64,000 nucleotides of DNA from Pandoraea aquatica (GCF_902459565.1 NZ_CABPSN010000002.1:434001-498000), one strand, 5' to 3'; numbered from the stretch's first letter, positions 28,230 to 38,256 are shown. Numbers and translations are program-made. Notes: generated by a model not told the origin, from the sequence alone.

Positions 28230-28551
28230 ATCGAATTCGGCTAAAGAGACGGAAACGTGTTGAGTGGTTCTGAGTGCGGCCACCCGGCAGCGGCGGCCCG
28301 CGAGGATTGTCGAACTGCGTGAGCCAACCGTCAGAGGCAATGGCGCCCAAAGCACACCGGCGCGCCGCTCGCGCAGTATCGCAGACCTTGCAGACAGGCG
28401 CAGCGGCCTGCCGGTTCCACCGCCGGACGGCGTGCGCGGCATCATGTCGCGCCCTTGCCGGGTCGATAACCCGTCGATAGCGCGTCGATGTCGAATCCCC
28501 TGTGACGTAGGGCGCGGGGGCGAACGTCCGGACCGAAACCTGTGGGTTATG

Positions 28552-28566
28552 TGCAACTGAGTTGCA
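28552..28566. promoter_or_regulatory. operator candidate A: TGCAAC-TGA-GTTGCA
   Basis: Perfect 15-bp dyad with three central bases. A second copy with identical arms is centred 49 bp away. Neighbours are copCD and a COG0523 metallochaperone with a QueD-type partner, so a metal-responsive repressor such as Zur (Fur family) is the likely binder. That identity is inferred from context only. Confidence 0.55.
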
Positions 28567-28600
28567 AAACAAGATGGCTCGCCGTATCATCGCGCCATAT

Positions 28601-28615
28601 TGCAACTCTGTTGCA
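28601..28615. promoter_or_regulatory. operator candidate B: TGCAAC-TCT-GTTGCA
   Basis: Same arms as site A, with AT-rich flanks on both sides (ATAT before, TTTAAT after), suggesting overlap with a promoter reading toward the COG0523 gene. Confidence 0.55.
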
Positions 28616-28952
28616 TTTAATCGGCTGCTGAGTTGGCCCCTTTATTTGGCTGAAGACGAATCCGCGACGGCGCGCCAGAGGAGTGTGAAACGCGCGTCGT
28701 CTGAGCGTCGATGTCGGCTCCGGCCGCGCGATGTCCGGTGAATGACTGGCATCGCCACGAATGCGCGCTGACGCGCCAGCTTTTGACGTGACGCTGCGCC
28801 GGTCCCCCCGACGGCGCGCGCCAACGGCGTCACGCCTTGCCGTACCGGTCAACCCAGGCACCGGTGTGGCAGCACCCGCCTCCAGTGGGGCGACGTCGGC
28901 GCGCATCCTTCGGGCGAACGCATGCCCCACAAGACCACAGGACTTTGTTGTC

Positions 28953-30209
<1,257 letters not shown>

Positions 30210-30213
30210 GCGC

Positions 30214-30708
30214 ATGAGTCGTACCCACGCGGGGAAGCCGGGCGGGCCGCGCGAGCGCGCGTTGAAGCGAACGCCTGAGCCGTCAGAGCGGAGTGCGCGC
30301 TCGCACGCCACCCCCGAGACGCGCGCGCAGTTCACGTTGTCGCGCAGCTTTGTGTTCGAGGCGGCGCACACACTGAACCGCCGTGACATCGATCCGCCGA
30401 GCATGGATGCGAGTCGTCGCATCCACGGGCACAGCTATCGCGCGACGGTGGAAGTCACCGGCGCGCCGATGAGCGAATCGGGCATGGTGCTCGATCTGGC
30501 GCAACTCGACACGGCCCTTACGCGGGTGAGCGAACGCCTCGATCACCGTCTGCTGGACGATGTCGCCGGACTCGGTCCGGCAACGCTGGAGAATCTCTGC
30601 GCGTTTATCTGGCGCGCACTCGCGCCGCATCTCGTGGGGCTGTCGCGAGTTACCGTGAGTCGCGATGCCCGCGGGGACGCCTGCTCGCTCTCGATGCGCG
30701 ACGCCTAA
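30214..30708 (+). CDS. 6-pyruvoyl/6-carboxytetrahydropterin synthase family protein, catalytic Cys replaced
   Basis: 164-aa QueD/PTPS homologue. Zinc-binding His residues are present in VFEAAHTLN and in RRIHGHSYRATVEV. Asp-His of the catalytic relay is in ERLDHRLLDD and the pterin-binding Glu in ATLENLCAFIW. In E. coli QueD the nucleophile Cys sits four residues before HGH; here that place is Ser (DASRRIHGH). About 50 extra N-terminal residues are charged and low in order. It is coupled to the COG0523 GTPase. It may have a changed activity, perhaps a zinc-stress paralogue; the queuosine role is uncertain. Confidence 0.85.
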   Translation: MSRTHAGKPGGPRERALKRTPEPSERSARSHATPETRAQFTLSRSFVFEAAHTLNRRDIDPPSMDASRRIHGHSYRATVEVTGAPMSESGMVLDLAQLDTALTRVSERLDHRLLDDVAGLGPATLENLCAFIWRALAPHLVGLSRVTVSRDARGDACSLSMRDA

Positions 30709-30760
30709 AGCGCGCTCGCTTGTCGACGCTCGATCGCGTTCGTCGACGCTAGAAAAAGAT

Positions 30761-30788
30761 GCGGCCGGCACCGTGAGGTACCGGCCGC
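30761..30788. terminator. terminator between QueD-like and pirin genes
   Basis: GCGGCCGG (30761-30768) pairs with CCGGCCGC (30781-30788), with further pairing inside. On the minus strand the stem is followed by ATCTTTTT, so it best serves the pirin transcript, which ends about 115 bases earlier. Confidence 0.75.
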
Positions 30789-30902
30789 GTGGGCACCGAG
30801 GGAAGGCGGTGCCCGAGGTGTGGCGCACGGCGGGAAGCTGCCCGTACGCCACGACCACCGTTGCCGACCCGCGCGATCAGCGCGATCTGCACGATCCGCG
30901 CC

Positions 30903-31622
30903 TTAGAAATCAGGCGTTTCCACCGGACGCAGGTCGAACACAAGCACTTCGGCATCGTTGCCGCCGGACAGCGTGAGTGCCGTCTCATCGCGCACTCGTA
31001 CACCATCCCCTTCACCCAGCGCCACACCATTCACGCTCACACTGCCGCGTGCCACATGCACGTAGGCGTAGCGGTTCGGTGCGAGCGTCAGCGTGGCCGA
31101 CTCGTCACCGTCGAACAGCCCGGCGTACACGCGCGCATCCTGATGGATGTGCAGCGAGTTGTCGCTGCCGTCCGGCGAGATGATCTTGCGCAGCTGGCCG
31201 CGCTTTTCTTCCGCCGTGAAGCGTTGTTGCTGATACTCCGGTGCGATGCCCGTCTGGTTCGGCACGATCCAGATTTGCAGGAAGTGCACCGATTCGGTCT
31301 TCGAGTGGTTGAACTCGCTGTGCGCCACGCCGCGGCCTGCGCTCATCAACTGCACGTCGCCCGGCTCGATCACGGAACCCGTGCCCATGGTGTCCTGGTG
31401 TTCGAGCGCGCCTTCGAGCACGTACGAGAAGATCTCCATGTCGCGGTGCGGGTGCTTGCCGAAGCCCTGTGCCGGTGCCACGCGGTCGTCGTTGATCACC
31501 AGCAGATCGGAGAAGCCGACTTGCTTCGGATCGTAGTAATTCGCGAACGAGAACGTGTGGTGCGAGTTCAGCCAGCCATGGTTGGCAACGCCTCGGTCTG
31601 CAGCTTTTCTGATGTCCAGCAT
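30903..31622 (-). CDS. pirin family protein (YhaK/quercetinase-like bicupin)
   Basis: 239-aa cupin protein. The metal site of the first cupin is HPHRDMEIFSYVLEG (two His) with a third His in GRGVAHSEFNH and Glu nearby. SANYYDPK-like FSFANYYDP near the start is typical of pirins. Members act as quercetin 2,3-dioxygenases or as redox/stress-linked regulators; the role here is not known. AGGAGCCCATC precedes ATG 31622. Divergent from PhzF across 380 bases. Confidence 0.9.
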   Translation of the reverse strand: MLDIRKAADRGVANHGWLNSHHTFSFANYYDPKQVGFSDLLVINDDRVAPAQGFGKHPHRDMEIFSYVLEGALEHQDTMGTGSVIEPGDVQLMSAGRGVAHSEFNHSKTESVHFLQIWIVPNQTGIAPEYQQQRFTAEEKRGQLRKIISPDGSDNSLHIHQDARVYAGLFDGDESATLTLAPNRYAYVHVARGSVSVNGVALGEGDGVRVRDETALTLSGGNDAEVLVFDLRPVETPDF

Positions 31623-32002
31623 GATGGGCTCCTGTCACTTCATCGTTTGGTTAGGAGGCTGTGTTGGCCTCGATGAATGACATTTTAGAGTCCCCTGAGA
31701 GAACCACAATCCATCTGATTTGAGAATTATTGTCTCGCTATGGTTGTCAATTGATCGACGCTGATTCCAGCGTGTTTTCAACCCGGAGATCGGACGATTC
31801 CGAGGGCCGGGGGTGCAAAACACCGAAAGTGAGCGTTAGCGCGGCGCGGGACGCCCGTGCTGCGGCGCGATGTGCGAGACTACGAGCCTTCTTTCGAAAG
31901 GCCAGACGACCGGCCAACCGGCGGTGGCCCGTGCTCACGAAGCATGGGTGGCCGCATCAATGTTCGATTCCGTCACGATCCACCTCTTACTGGAGCATCG
32001 CC
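31623..32002. other. 380-base divergent promoter region (pirin / PhzF)
   Basis: No gene supported. The part next to pirin is AT-rich, with a possible minus-strand promoter: TTGACA at 31750-31745 and TAATTC at 31729-31724, spacing 15. The PhzF-proximal part is GC-rich with no clear motif. Confidence 0.4.
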
Positions 32003-32872
32003 ATGAGTCGCAGTTACGCATTCCGTATCGTCAATGTCTTCGCCGAATCCACGTTCGGCGGCAATCCGTTGTGCGTGTTCGAAGACGCGCGCGGCATGAG
32101 CGACGAGGAAATGCGATTGCTGGCCCGTCAGTTCAACCTGTCCGAGACGACGTTCATTCTTCCCTCGGAGACGGCCGACGCTCACGTGCGCATTTTCACC
32201 CCTGGCTACGAAATGCGTTTCGCGGGCCATCCGACGCTTGGCACCGCGCACGTGCTGCGTTCGCTGCGCGGTCTGGGCGATAACGTCACGCTTCAGTTCG
32301 CCGCCGGTCTCGTGCCGGTGCAGGCGCAGGGCGATCACTGGACGCTGACCGCACCGTCGTCGGGCGAGCCGAAGATCCAGAAGGCCACCGAAGCGGATTC
32401 GGATATCGCCGCGCTCGTGCGCCTGAGCCGCGACGATCTCGCGCAGTCGCCGCAGTGGGTCGATACCGGGGCCGATCAGCTGCTGATCCCGGTGCGCGAT
32501 GCCGACGCCGTCGCCCGCGCCCAGCCCGACAGTGCCAAGCTGGAGCGCTGGCCGCTCTCGAGCCTTGAGCGCAAGACGGGTTATGTGTTCTCCATCGACG
32601 ATCGCCAGGGCAACGAGTTGCAGGTCACCGCGCGTTACTTCTTCACCACACAGGGTGGCGGTGTCAGCGAAGATCCGGGCACGGGTTCGGCATGCGCCAA
32701 TCTGGGTGGCTGGCTGATCGGGCAGGGCTATCCGCTGCCCGTGCGCGCGCGCGTGTCGCAGGGCGACGCTATCGAGCGTGCGTGCCGTCTGACGCTCGAA
32801 GTCACCGCGGACCGCGAGATTCGTGTGGGCGGCAACGTCATTGAAATCGCGCGTGGCGAGGTCACGCTGTAA
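32003..32872 (+). CDS. PhzF-family isomerase-like protein
   Basis: 289-aa protein of the PhzF/diaminopimelate epimerase fold. The catalytic Glu region is NLSETTFILPSE, and the family motifs GNPLCVFEDA, FAGHPTLGTAHVL and GGGVSEDPGTGSACANLGGWL are all present. Despite the name, no phenazine genes are near, so it is probably a general isomerase of unknown substrate. GGAG lies 8 bases before ATG 32003. YigZ follows 15 bases after its stop, in a likely two-gene unit. Confidence 0.92.
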   Translation: MSRSYAFRIVNVFAESTFGGNPLCVFEDARGMSDEEMRLLARQFNLSETTFILPSETADAHVRIFTPGYEMRFAGHPTLGTAHVLRSLRGLGDNVTLQFAAGLVPVQAQGDHWTLTAPSSGEPKIQKATEADSDIAALVRLSRDDLAQSPQWVDTGADQLLIPVRDADAVARAQPDSAKLERWPLSSLERKTGYVFSIDDRQGNELQVTARYFFTTQGGGVSEDPGTGSACANLGGWLIGQGYPLPVRARVSQGDAIERACRLTLEVTADREIRVGGNVIEIARGEVTL

Positions 32873-32887
32873 GGGGAAGACTGTCGT

Positions 32888-33472
32888 ATGTACGCTTTGG
32901 CAGCGCCGGTAGAGACCGAGCTGGACATTAGAAAGAGCCGGTTTATCGGCATTGTCATGCCCGTGGCATCGCGCGAAGCGGCCATGCGCGAACTGGACGC
33001 ACTGCGGGTGCGCTATCCGAACGCCACGCATTACTGCTGGGTGCTGCTGTGCGAGGGGGCGTCGGGTTTCGACGACGACGGCGAGCCGGGAGGCACCGCC
33101 GCCAAGCCGATGTACAACGTCCTCATGCACAAGGGGCTGGCGAACGTGTTCGCGGTCGTGGTGCGCTACTACGGCGGGATCAAACTGGGCGCGGGGGGCC
33201 TCACACGCGCATACGGACAAGCGGTGAGCGAAGCGCTAAAGCTTGCAACGCTCACCGCGGTCGAACCGACGGTCGAACCTCGTTACCGTTGTTCGTTTGC
33301 GCACGAGGCAACGCTGCGCCGGTTGGCGGAGCGACACGCGGCGGAGGTGCTCGACGCCGCCTACGACGACGCCGTCACCCTGCGCCTGCGGCTCAAGGTG
33401 CGCGACGTCGAAGCGTTCGAGGCCGACGCCACCGAAGCCCTCAGCGGCGGACTTGTGCGAAGCGACGACTGA
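32888..33472 (+). CDS. YigZ/IMPACT family protein (UPF0029 plus DUF1949)
   Basis: 194 aa. The N-terminal UPF0029 domain shows KSRFIGIVMPV, ATHYCWVLLC, FDDDGEPGGTAAKPM and VVVRYYGGIKLGAGGLTRAYG, all strong family signatures. The C-terminal 60 residues fit DUF1949, a ferredoxin-like domain. The family is linked to translation control and possibly nucleic-acid binding. AAGGGGAAG precedes ATG 32888. Convergent with the copper operon, with no clear terminator between. Confidence 0.93.
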   Translation: MYALAAPVETELDIRKSRFIGIVMPVASREAAMRELDALRVRYPNATHYCWVLLCEGASGFDDDGEPGGTAAKPMYNVLMHKGLANVFAVVVRYYGGIKLGAGGLTRAYGQAVSEALKLATLTAVEPTVEPRYRCSFAHEATLRRLAERHAAEVLDAAYDDAVTLRLRLKVRDVEAFEADATEALSGGLVRSDD

Positions 33473-33544
33473 CGAGGCGGTTCGCTATCGCTATACGTCT
33501 CGCTGCATCGCTTACCGGTGCTCGCCGTCGCGCCGCATCGTGCA

Positions 33545-34063
33545 TTAGCGGACGTTCACCACCCCTCGCATGCCCGCTTCGAAGTGCCCCGGCTCAAGGC
33601 AAGCGAAATCCACCGTTCCGGCTTGCGTGAAGTGCCACACCAGCGTCTTGCGCTGACCGGGTTCGACCGTTACCGCGTTCGGCTCGGCGTGGGTCATGCC
33701 CGGCATCTGCTGCATCATTTTCGCGTGCTCGGCGAGCGACGCCGCCGTCCCCAATGTCATTTCGTGACGGACCTTGCCGTTGTTCGTGACGACGAAGCGC
33801 ACCGTGTCGCCACGCTTCACCGTCAGCGTGGCTGGCGAGAAGCGCATGGTGTCGCGCATGTCGACGTCGACCGTGCGGGTGGCCTGCGCATCGTTGCCGG
33901 GCTCACCGATGGCGGCTGCTTCGCTGCTGTGGCCGTGCTGCATGTGCATGGCGTGCGGATCGTCGGCCATCGCGGGCAGACTGAGCACAAGCGTGGCGGC
34001 ACCAAGGACGAGGGGCGCGGCGAGCGAGCCGTTGAACAGCGACGTGAAGATCGGACGAATCAT
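33545..34063 (-). CDS. periplasmic cupredoxin of the copper operon
   Basis: 172 aa. Signal peptide to about residue 34 (LSLPAMA), then a His/Met segment DDPHAMHMQHGHSSE, then a plastocyanin-like fold. Type 1 copper ligands can be placed at His in KVRHEMTLG, Cys and His in DFACLEPGHFEAGM and Met in the same stretch. Its ATG overlaps the multicopper oxidase stop (ATGA). It may pass electrons to, or bind copper with, that oxidase. Last gene of the operon. Confidence 0.88.
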   Translation of the reverse strand: MIRPIFTSLFNGSLAAPLVLGAATLVLSLPAMADDPHAMHMQHGHSSEAAAIGEPGNDAQATRTVDVDMRDTMRFSPATLTVKRGDTVRFVVTNNGKVRHEMTLGTAASLAEHAKMMQQMPGMTHAEPNAVTVEPGQRKTLVWHFTQAGTVDFACLEPGHFEAGMRGVVNVR

Positions 34064-35406
34064 GATTTGACTCCGGTTTTGCCTGCGCTTGCGGGCGGGC
34101 GATGGGTAGAGGGTAACGCTGAAGTGCTGCCTTGCCACGGACTTGCGACGGTGCCGCGTGGCGCGCGATACCAGCCGGGATCGCGATAACTGTCGCGCGG
34201 CAGGTCTTGCCGCACTTTGAGGGTGGTGAACATGCCGCCCATTTCGATGGGGCCGTAGGGACCGGTGCCCGTCATCATCGGCAGCGTGTTCTCGGGAATC
34301 GGCATCTCCATGCCGTTCATCGAAGCGCCGGTTTCGCCCATCGCCATGTAGTCGGGAATGATGCGGGTGATCTTTTTCGCGATCTCGCGCTGATTCACGC
34401 CGAGCATGGTCGGCACGTCGTGGCCCATCGGGTTCATCGTGTGGTGCGACTTGTGGCAGTGAAAGGCCCAGTCGCCGGGTTCGGTGGCGTCGAACTCGAT
34501 GGCGCGCATCTGTCCGACGGCCACGTCGGTGGTGACTTCCGGCCATTGCGCGGTGGGCGGCACCCAGCCGCCGTCGGTGCCGGTGACCTTGAACTCGTGT
34601 CCGTGCAGATGAATCGGGTGATTCGTCATCGTGAGGTTGCCGATCCGAATACGCACCCTGTCCCCCTGACGGGCCACCAGCGGGTCGATGCCGGGAAACG
34701 CACGACTGTTCCACGTCCAGAGATTGAAGTCCGTCATCTCGTTCACACGCGGTGTGCGCGTGCCGGGGTCGATGGCATAGGCGTTGATAAGAAATACGTA
34801 GTCGCGATCGACCGGCATGAACGACGGGTCTTTCGGATGCGTGACCCAGAAGCCCATGAGGCCCATGGCCATCTGCATCATTTCGTCGGCGTGCGGGTGA
34901 TACATGAACGTGCCGGGGCGCTTCGCTTCGAACTCGTAGACGTACGTCTGGCCCGGTGCGATGGCGCGCTGGTTGAGGCCAGCTACGCCGTCCATGCCGT
35001 TGGGCAGACGCTGGCCGTGCCAATGCACGCTCGTGGCCTCGGGCAACCGGTTCGTCACGTACAGACGCACGCGGTCGCCCTCGACGACTTCGATGGTCGG
35101 CCCCGGACTCTGGCCGTTGTAGCCCCAGAGGTTGGCCTGCATGCCGGGCGCGATTTCGCGCACCACGGGTTCTGCGACCAGGTGGAATTCCTTGACGCCG
35201 TTGCGCATGCGCCATGGGAGTGTCCAGCCGTTGAGCGTGACGACGGGGCGGTAGGGGCGTCCGTTGGGCGGGGCGAGCGGTTTGGCGGTACTGGCGTCGC
35301 TGCGGGTGGCGGCCTCCGGCAGTGCTGCAAGGCTGGTGCGTTCGACGGCGGCCGCGCCTACGACGGCGAGGCTGGCATCACGCAGGAATCGTCGGCGCGA
35401 AGTCAT
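34060..35406 (-). CDS. Tat-exported multicopper oxidase
   Basis: 448-aa oxidase, probably oxidising Cu(I) in the periplasm. A twin-arginine signal (SRRRFLRDASLAVVG) leads. All four copper-binding boxes are visible in order: VHWHGQRLPNG, MYHPHADEMMQM, NHPIHLHGHEF and FHCHKSHHTMNPMGH, giving the trinuclear centre and the type 1 site. A Met-rich stretch near residue 370 (ASMNGMEMPIPENTLPMM) resembles copper-gathering loops. The start overlaps the TolC stop and the stop overlaps the cupredoxin start, so translation is chained. Related to CopA/CueO but shorter. Confidence 0.92.
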   Translation of the reverse strand: MTSRRRFLRDASLAVVGAAAVERTSLAALPEAATRSDASTAKPLAPPNGRPYRPVVTLNGWTLPWRMRNGVKEFHLVAEPVVREIAPGMQANLWGYNGQSPGPTIEVVEGDRVRLYVTNRLPEATSVHWHGQRLPNGMDGVAGLNQRAIAPGQTYVYEFEAKRPGTFMYHPHADEMMQMAMGLMGFWVTHPKDPSFMPVDRDYVFLINAYAIDPGTRTPRVNEMTDFNLWTWNSRAFPGIDPLVARQGDRVRIRIGNLTMTNHPIHLHGHEFKVTGTDGGWVPPTAQWPEVTTDVAVGQMRAIEFDATEPGDWAFHCHKSHHTMNPMGHDVPTMLGVNQREIAKKITRIIPDYMAMGETGASMNGMEMPIPENTLPMMTGTGPYGPIEMGGMFTTLKVRQDLPRDSYRDPGWYRAPRGTVASPWQGSTSALPSTHRPPASAGKTGVKS

Positions 35407-36980
35407 GCGCCACCTCCGTGTTGGTGAGACGGTTGAGATGAAGCGGGCTGCGCGGGAGCAGGTGGCGTGGCGGGCGCTGATGGCGCAGCAGACGAGGGCG
35501 AGGCGATCGGCATGGGAGCTTCCGTCGGCGAGCGTGACGCCGATGATTCGGGCATCCCGCCGCCAAGACTCTCGCGAAATGCCGCATCGGCGAGCCAGTA
35601 GTCGGACGTCGCGTCGATGTAACCAAGCACTGTGTCGCGTTGCTCGCGCGCATCCGTCAGCAGGTCGAAGACGCTGGCGAGCATGCCGTTGTAGCGCAGC
35701 AGCCATTCGTCGGACACGCGCTGGCGCATCGGCAGGATGGTCGTGCGGTAATGCTCGGCGATGTCCCACGCAGCGAGCGTCTGCGCACGACGTGTGCGAA
35801 CGTCCGCACGTGCGGCAACGGCCGTGTCGGCGAGACGGTCAACGCTCTGGCGATAGCGCGCTTCGGCCCCGGCGATGCGCGTCGAGCCCCAGTCGAACAG
35901 CGGCACTTCCAGCGAGATTTCATAGCCACGCTCGCTCGGTGAACCGGTGGCGCTGTTGTTGCGATACGCCGTGTCCAGCACGTTGACGAAGCGCGTGACG
36001 CGGGTCAGGCCGAGGTCGCTTGCGGTTGCGTCGAGCGCTGCGCGTGCGGCGCGCACGTCGGCGCGTTCGCGGATGGCCTGCGCTTCGGCGTCGGGCCATG
36101 CAGGGCGGGTCGCGGGCAAGGCGGGCAGACGTTGCGGCAGCGTGAAGCTCAGTTGCTGCCCCCAGAGACCCATTTGCCGCGCGAGCTGTTCGCGTGCCGC
36201 GTTCGCCTGCTCGCGGGCACGTGCGAGACGCGCGGCCGTATCGGCGTAGACGAGGTTCTCCTGCGTGCGTCGCATGGCACTGAAGTTACCCGCGCGTGCC
36301 ATGCCGTCGGCGAGTTCGCTGGCAGCTTGCGTAGCGAGGCTCGTCTGCTCAAGGATCTGCACGCGCTCCTGCGCGGCAACGGCATCGATCCATGCGCGGC
36401 GCGTGAGCGTCGCCTGCTCGACGATGGCTTGCGTGACTTGCGCCTGCACCTGTGCGAACCGGCGCGCTTCGACACGCGAAGCGAGCGGCATCGTCAGAAC
36501 ACGGACGAAATCGATGCCCCACGTGCGTTCGATGCTGACGTCGCCTCCGCCTTGCACGCGCTGAAAGGAGAAGCGCGGATTGGGCAGACGTCCCGCCTGA
36601 ACGAGCGAGGCTTCGGCAATGCCGAGTTCAGCGTACGTCGCTTGCAAGCCGCGATGGTTCAGCAGCGTGAGCTGGACGGCGGTATCGATGTCGAGCGGAC
36701 GTGCCAGCAAATCGTCGCGCTGTTTGGCGAGCGCTTGTGTGGCGGCGTCGTCGCGTGCCCAGACGGCCGACTTGCCGAGGCGCTGCTGCGTGGCGTCTGC
36801 GACGGGCGCAAAGCCGCTGTCGTCGCTGAACGTTGCGCAACCGGACAGCACCAGCGTCGCCAGCGCGGCAACGACCATCGGCGTCCGGCGCAGGAGATGG
36901 CGCGGCCTGGATGCTGTGACATGGCGCGTGAGAGATGTGGAAGCCCTCGCTGTTTTGGGCGACAAGAGAGCGCTCGTCAT
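35403..36980 (-). CDS. TolC-family outer-membrane lipoprotein
   Basis: 525-aa outer membrane factor. A lipoprotein signal ends in LVLSGC near residue 48. The body has the long helical repeats of TolC/CusC proteins (for example SLVQAGRLPNPRFSFQRVQG and AEARYRQSVDRLADTAVAAR). The C-terminal 45 residues are Pro/Ala/Ser-rich and end with HQHGGGA, which may bind copper. There is no RND pump gene next to it, which is unusual for an efflux channel. ATGA overlaps couple it to both neighbours. Confidence 0.9.
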   Translation of the reverse strand: MTSALLSPKTARASTSLTRHVTASRPRHLLRRTPMVVAALATLVLSGCATFSDDSGFAPVADATQQRLGKSAVWARDDAATQALAKQRDDLLARPLDIDTAVQLTLLNHRGLQATYAELGIAEASLVQAGRLPNPRFSFQRVQGGGDVSIERTWGIDFVRVLTMPLASRVEARRFAQVQAQVTQAIVEQATLTRRAWIDAVAAQERVQILEQTSLATQAASELADGMARAGNFSAMRRTQENLVYADTAARLARAREQANAAREQLARQMGLWGQQLSFTLPQRLPALPATRPAWPDAEAQAIRERADVRAARAALDATASDLGLTRVTRFVNVLDTAYRNNSATGSPSERGYEISLEVPLFDWGSTRIAGAEARYRQSVDRLADTAVAARADVRTRRAQTLAAWDIAEHYRTTILPMRQRVSDEWLLRYNGMLASVFDLLTDAREQRDTVLGYIDATSDYWLADAAFRESLGGGMPESSASRSPTEAPMPIASPSSAAPSAPATPPAPAQPASSQPSHQHGGGA

Positions 36981-37453
36981 TGCGGCCCTCCCTGTCCGCC
37001 ATGAGCGGCATGCGGGTCGCGAGGTGTACCGGACGGCGACGTCATGGGCATGGCGTGCCCCATGCCCTCGTGGCCCGATGCCATGGGCGCGGGCGAGGGG
37101 GCCATCGGCATGGCATGTCCCATCGCTTCGTGCCCCGTCTTGGCGGGCGGACTTGTGACATGCCCGCTGTGGCTCGTCATGGCATGACCCGATCCGGACA
37201 TCTCGGGCATGCCCGAAACGCTGGCGTTCACCATGCGCCAGTCGCTGGTGGCGACGGACAACGCGGGGCGGGCGAAGTCACCCAGCACGGGGGCGGGTAT
37301 CGGTCCGGCAGGAGCGTCGGGAGACGCGGGATCGTCGGGGACAACCGTTGATGTCGCCGGTTCAGCGGCGACGGCGGGAGGCGAACTCACACCCCACAGC
37401 GATAGCGCGACGGGCACACACCAGGCGTGCCGTCGTAAGGAAAGAAACGTCAT
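36977..37453 (-). CDS. exported His/Met-rich protein of the copper operon
   Basis: 158 aa. Signal peptide to about residue 30 (SSPPAVAAE). The mature part is Pro/Ala-rich, then His/Met-rich, with two near copies of GHEAMGHAMPM/GHEGMGHAMPM and ending DPHAAHGGQGGPQ. No recognised domain. The composition fits periplasmic copper binding or storage. ATG 37453 is chosen because it starts a signal peptide; a GTG upstream at 37522 is the longest option. Its stop overlaps the TolC start. Confidence 0.78.
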   Translation of the reverse strand: MTFLSLRRHAWCVPVALSLWGVSSPPAVAAEPATSTVVPDDPASPDAPAGPIPAPVLGDFARPALSVATSDWRMVNASVSGMPEMSGSGHAMTSHSGHVTSPPAKTGHEAMGHAMPMAPSPAPMASGHEGMGHAMPMTSPSGTPRDPHAAHGGQGGPQ

Positions 37454-37773
37454 CGAAAGACTCGTCGATCTGGCGATGCAAGGCGTAGCGACACGCGCCT
37501 CGGAAGGCTGAGCGCACGGCACGGCACCGCATGTTCATCGGGCAGACGGACTTACGACGCGCGTGACGAATGTGATGGACGTGGCGGTCGCCTCAACAGC
37601 AGCGACCGCAATCGACACATCGACCGCAGCAGGCGGATCAAGCGTGGCCGTGCCGGTCGCGAGGCAGTTCGTAAATCAGTCTGACGGGGGGAACGGAGAC
37701 GGCTGGAAGTCGACCGTGGGCGCGTGCAGGCATCAGGTGATGCCGCATCGACACAGGTCGTCATGCGAAGCCG
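37454..37773. other. 320-base gap inside the copper gene cluster
   Basis: Lies between the His/Met-rich gene and the upstream Cys/His-rich gene on the same strand. I see no supported gene and no clear terminator. It may carry a separate promoter for the four coupled genes. Confidence 0.4.
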
Positions 37774-38256
37774 TCAGACGGCGAGGGCTTTGGGAGGGCG
37801 TTCGAGGACAGGGACGATGGCGCTGGTCGCAGATGTGCGAAGGAACGGAATAGCGGCGGACGGCTGTGCGTCCGGCACGCGCAGTACGACGCTTTGCGGC
37901 AGCGCGGTGCAGACGACGCACGCCGCACAGGCCGAGCAACTCGCGTGGTGATTGTGCGATGTCTGCGACGTCTGCGATGACGCATGCGTGGCGTCGCCCG
38001 TGTCGCTGGCCGTGACGGCCGTCGCGGTTTCGTCGCTGTGATGATGCATGCCGGACATTGCGTCGCCGGACATCATTGCGTGATGCATCGCCATGGTTGC
38101 CATGGCATCAACCGCATCAACCGTCGCAGCGGACGGACTCTGCATCGAAGCCGCGGGCGTTCCCGGCGCGCAATGCGTGCGCAGTGCGGCCATGGCCTGC
38201 AACGGCATGGTTACGCACAACAGCAACAGCACGAGGAGTTTGCGCCAGCGATTCAT
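37774..38256 (-). CDS. Cys/His-rich exported protein, CopL/DUF2946-like
   Basis: 160 aa. Signal peptide MNRWRKLLVLLLLCVTMPLQAMA. Then a His/Met patch (AMMSGDAMSGMHHHSDE) and a Cys-rich patch (HNHHASCSACAACVVC), with a C-terminal LERPPKALAV. That ending and the Cys/His layout resemble CopL and DUF2946 proteins that stand first in copper operons of Xanthomonas and relatives. It probably binds copper in the periplasm and may affect expression of the operon. ATG 38256 is preceded by a GAGGAG-poor site, so the start rests on the signal peptide. Confidence 0.7.
   Translation of the reverse strand: MNRWRKLLVLLLLCVTMPLQAMAALRTHCAPGTPAASMQSPSAATVDAVDAMATMAMHHAMMSGDAMSGMHHHSDETATAVTASDTGDATHASSQTSQTSHNHHASCSACAACVVCTALPQSVVLRVPDAQPSAAIPFLRTSATSAIVPVLERPPKALAV

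Larger units (their letters stand above)
28230..28952. other. 723-base divergent control region between copCD and the COG0523 gene
   Basis: No supported gene. The stretch holds two strong palindromes (28552-28566, 28601-28615) and otherwise GC-rich sequence. The plus-strand frame from 28761 joins the COG0523 gene in frame but reads as an Arg/Ala-rich extension, so I treat it as leader. The COG0523 leader is therefore over 300 bases if the palindromes mark its promoter. Confidence 0.5.

Noticed and set aside
28761..28952. In-frame 64-codon extension of the COG0523 GTPase
   Set aside because: Arg/Ala/Pro-rich, unlike the family N-terminus, which normally starts a few residues before the P-loop.
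32003..32872. Phenazine biosynthesis
   Set aside because: PhzF-type proteins are widespread isomerases; no other phz genes are nearby, so no phenazine pathway is claimed.
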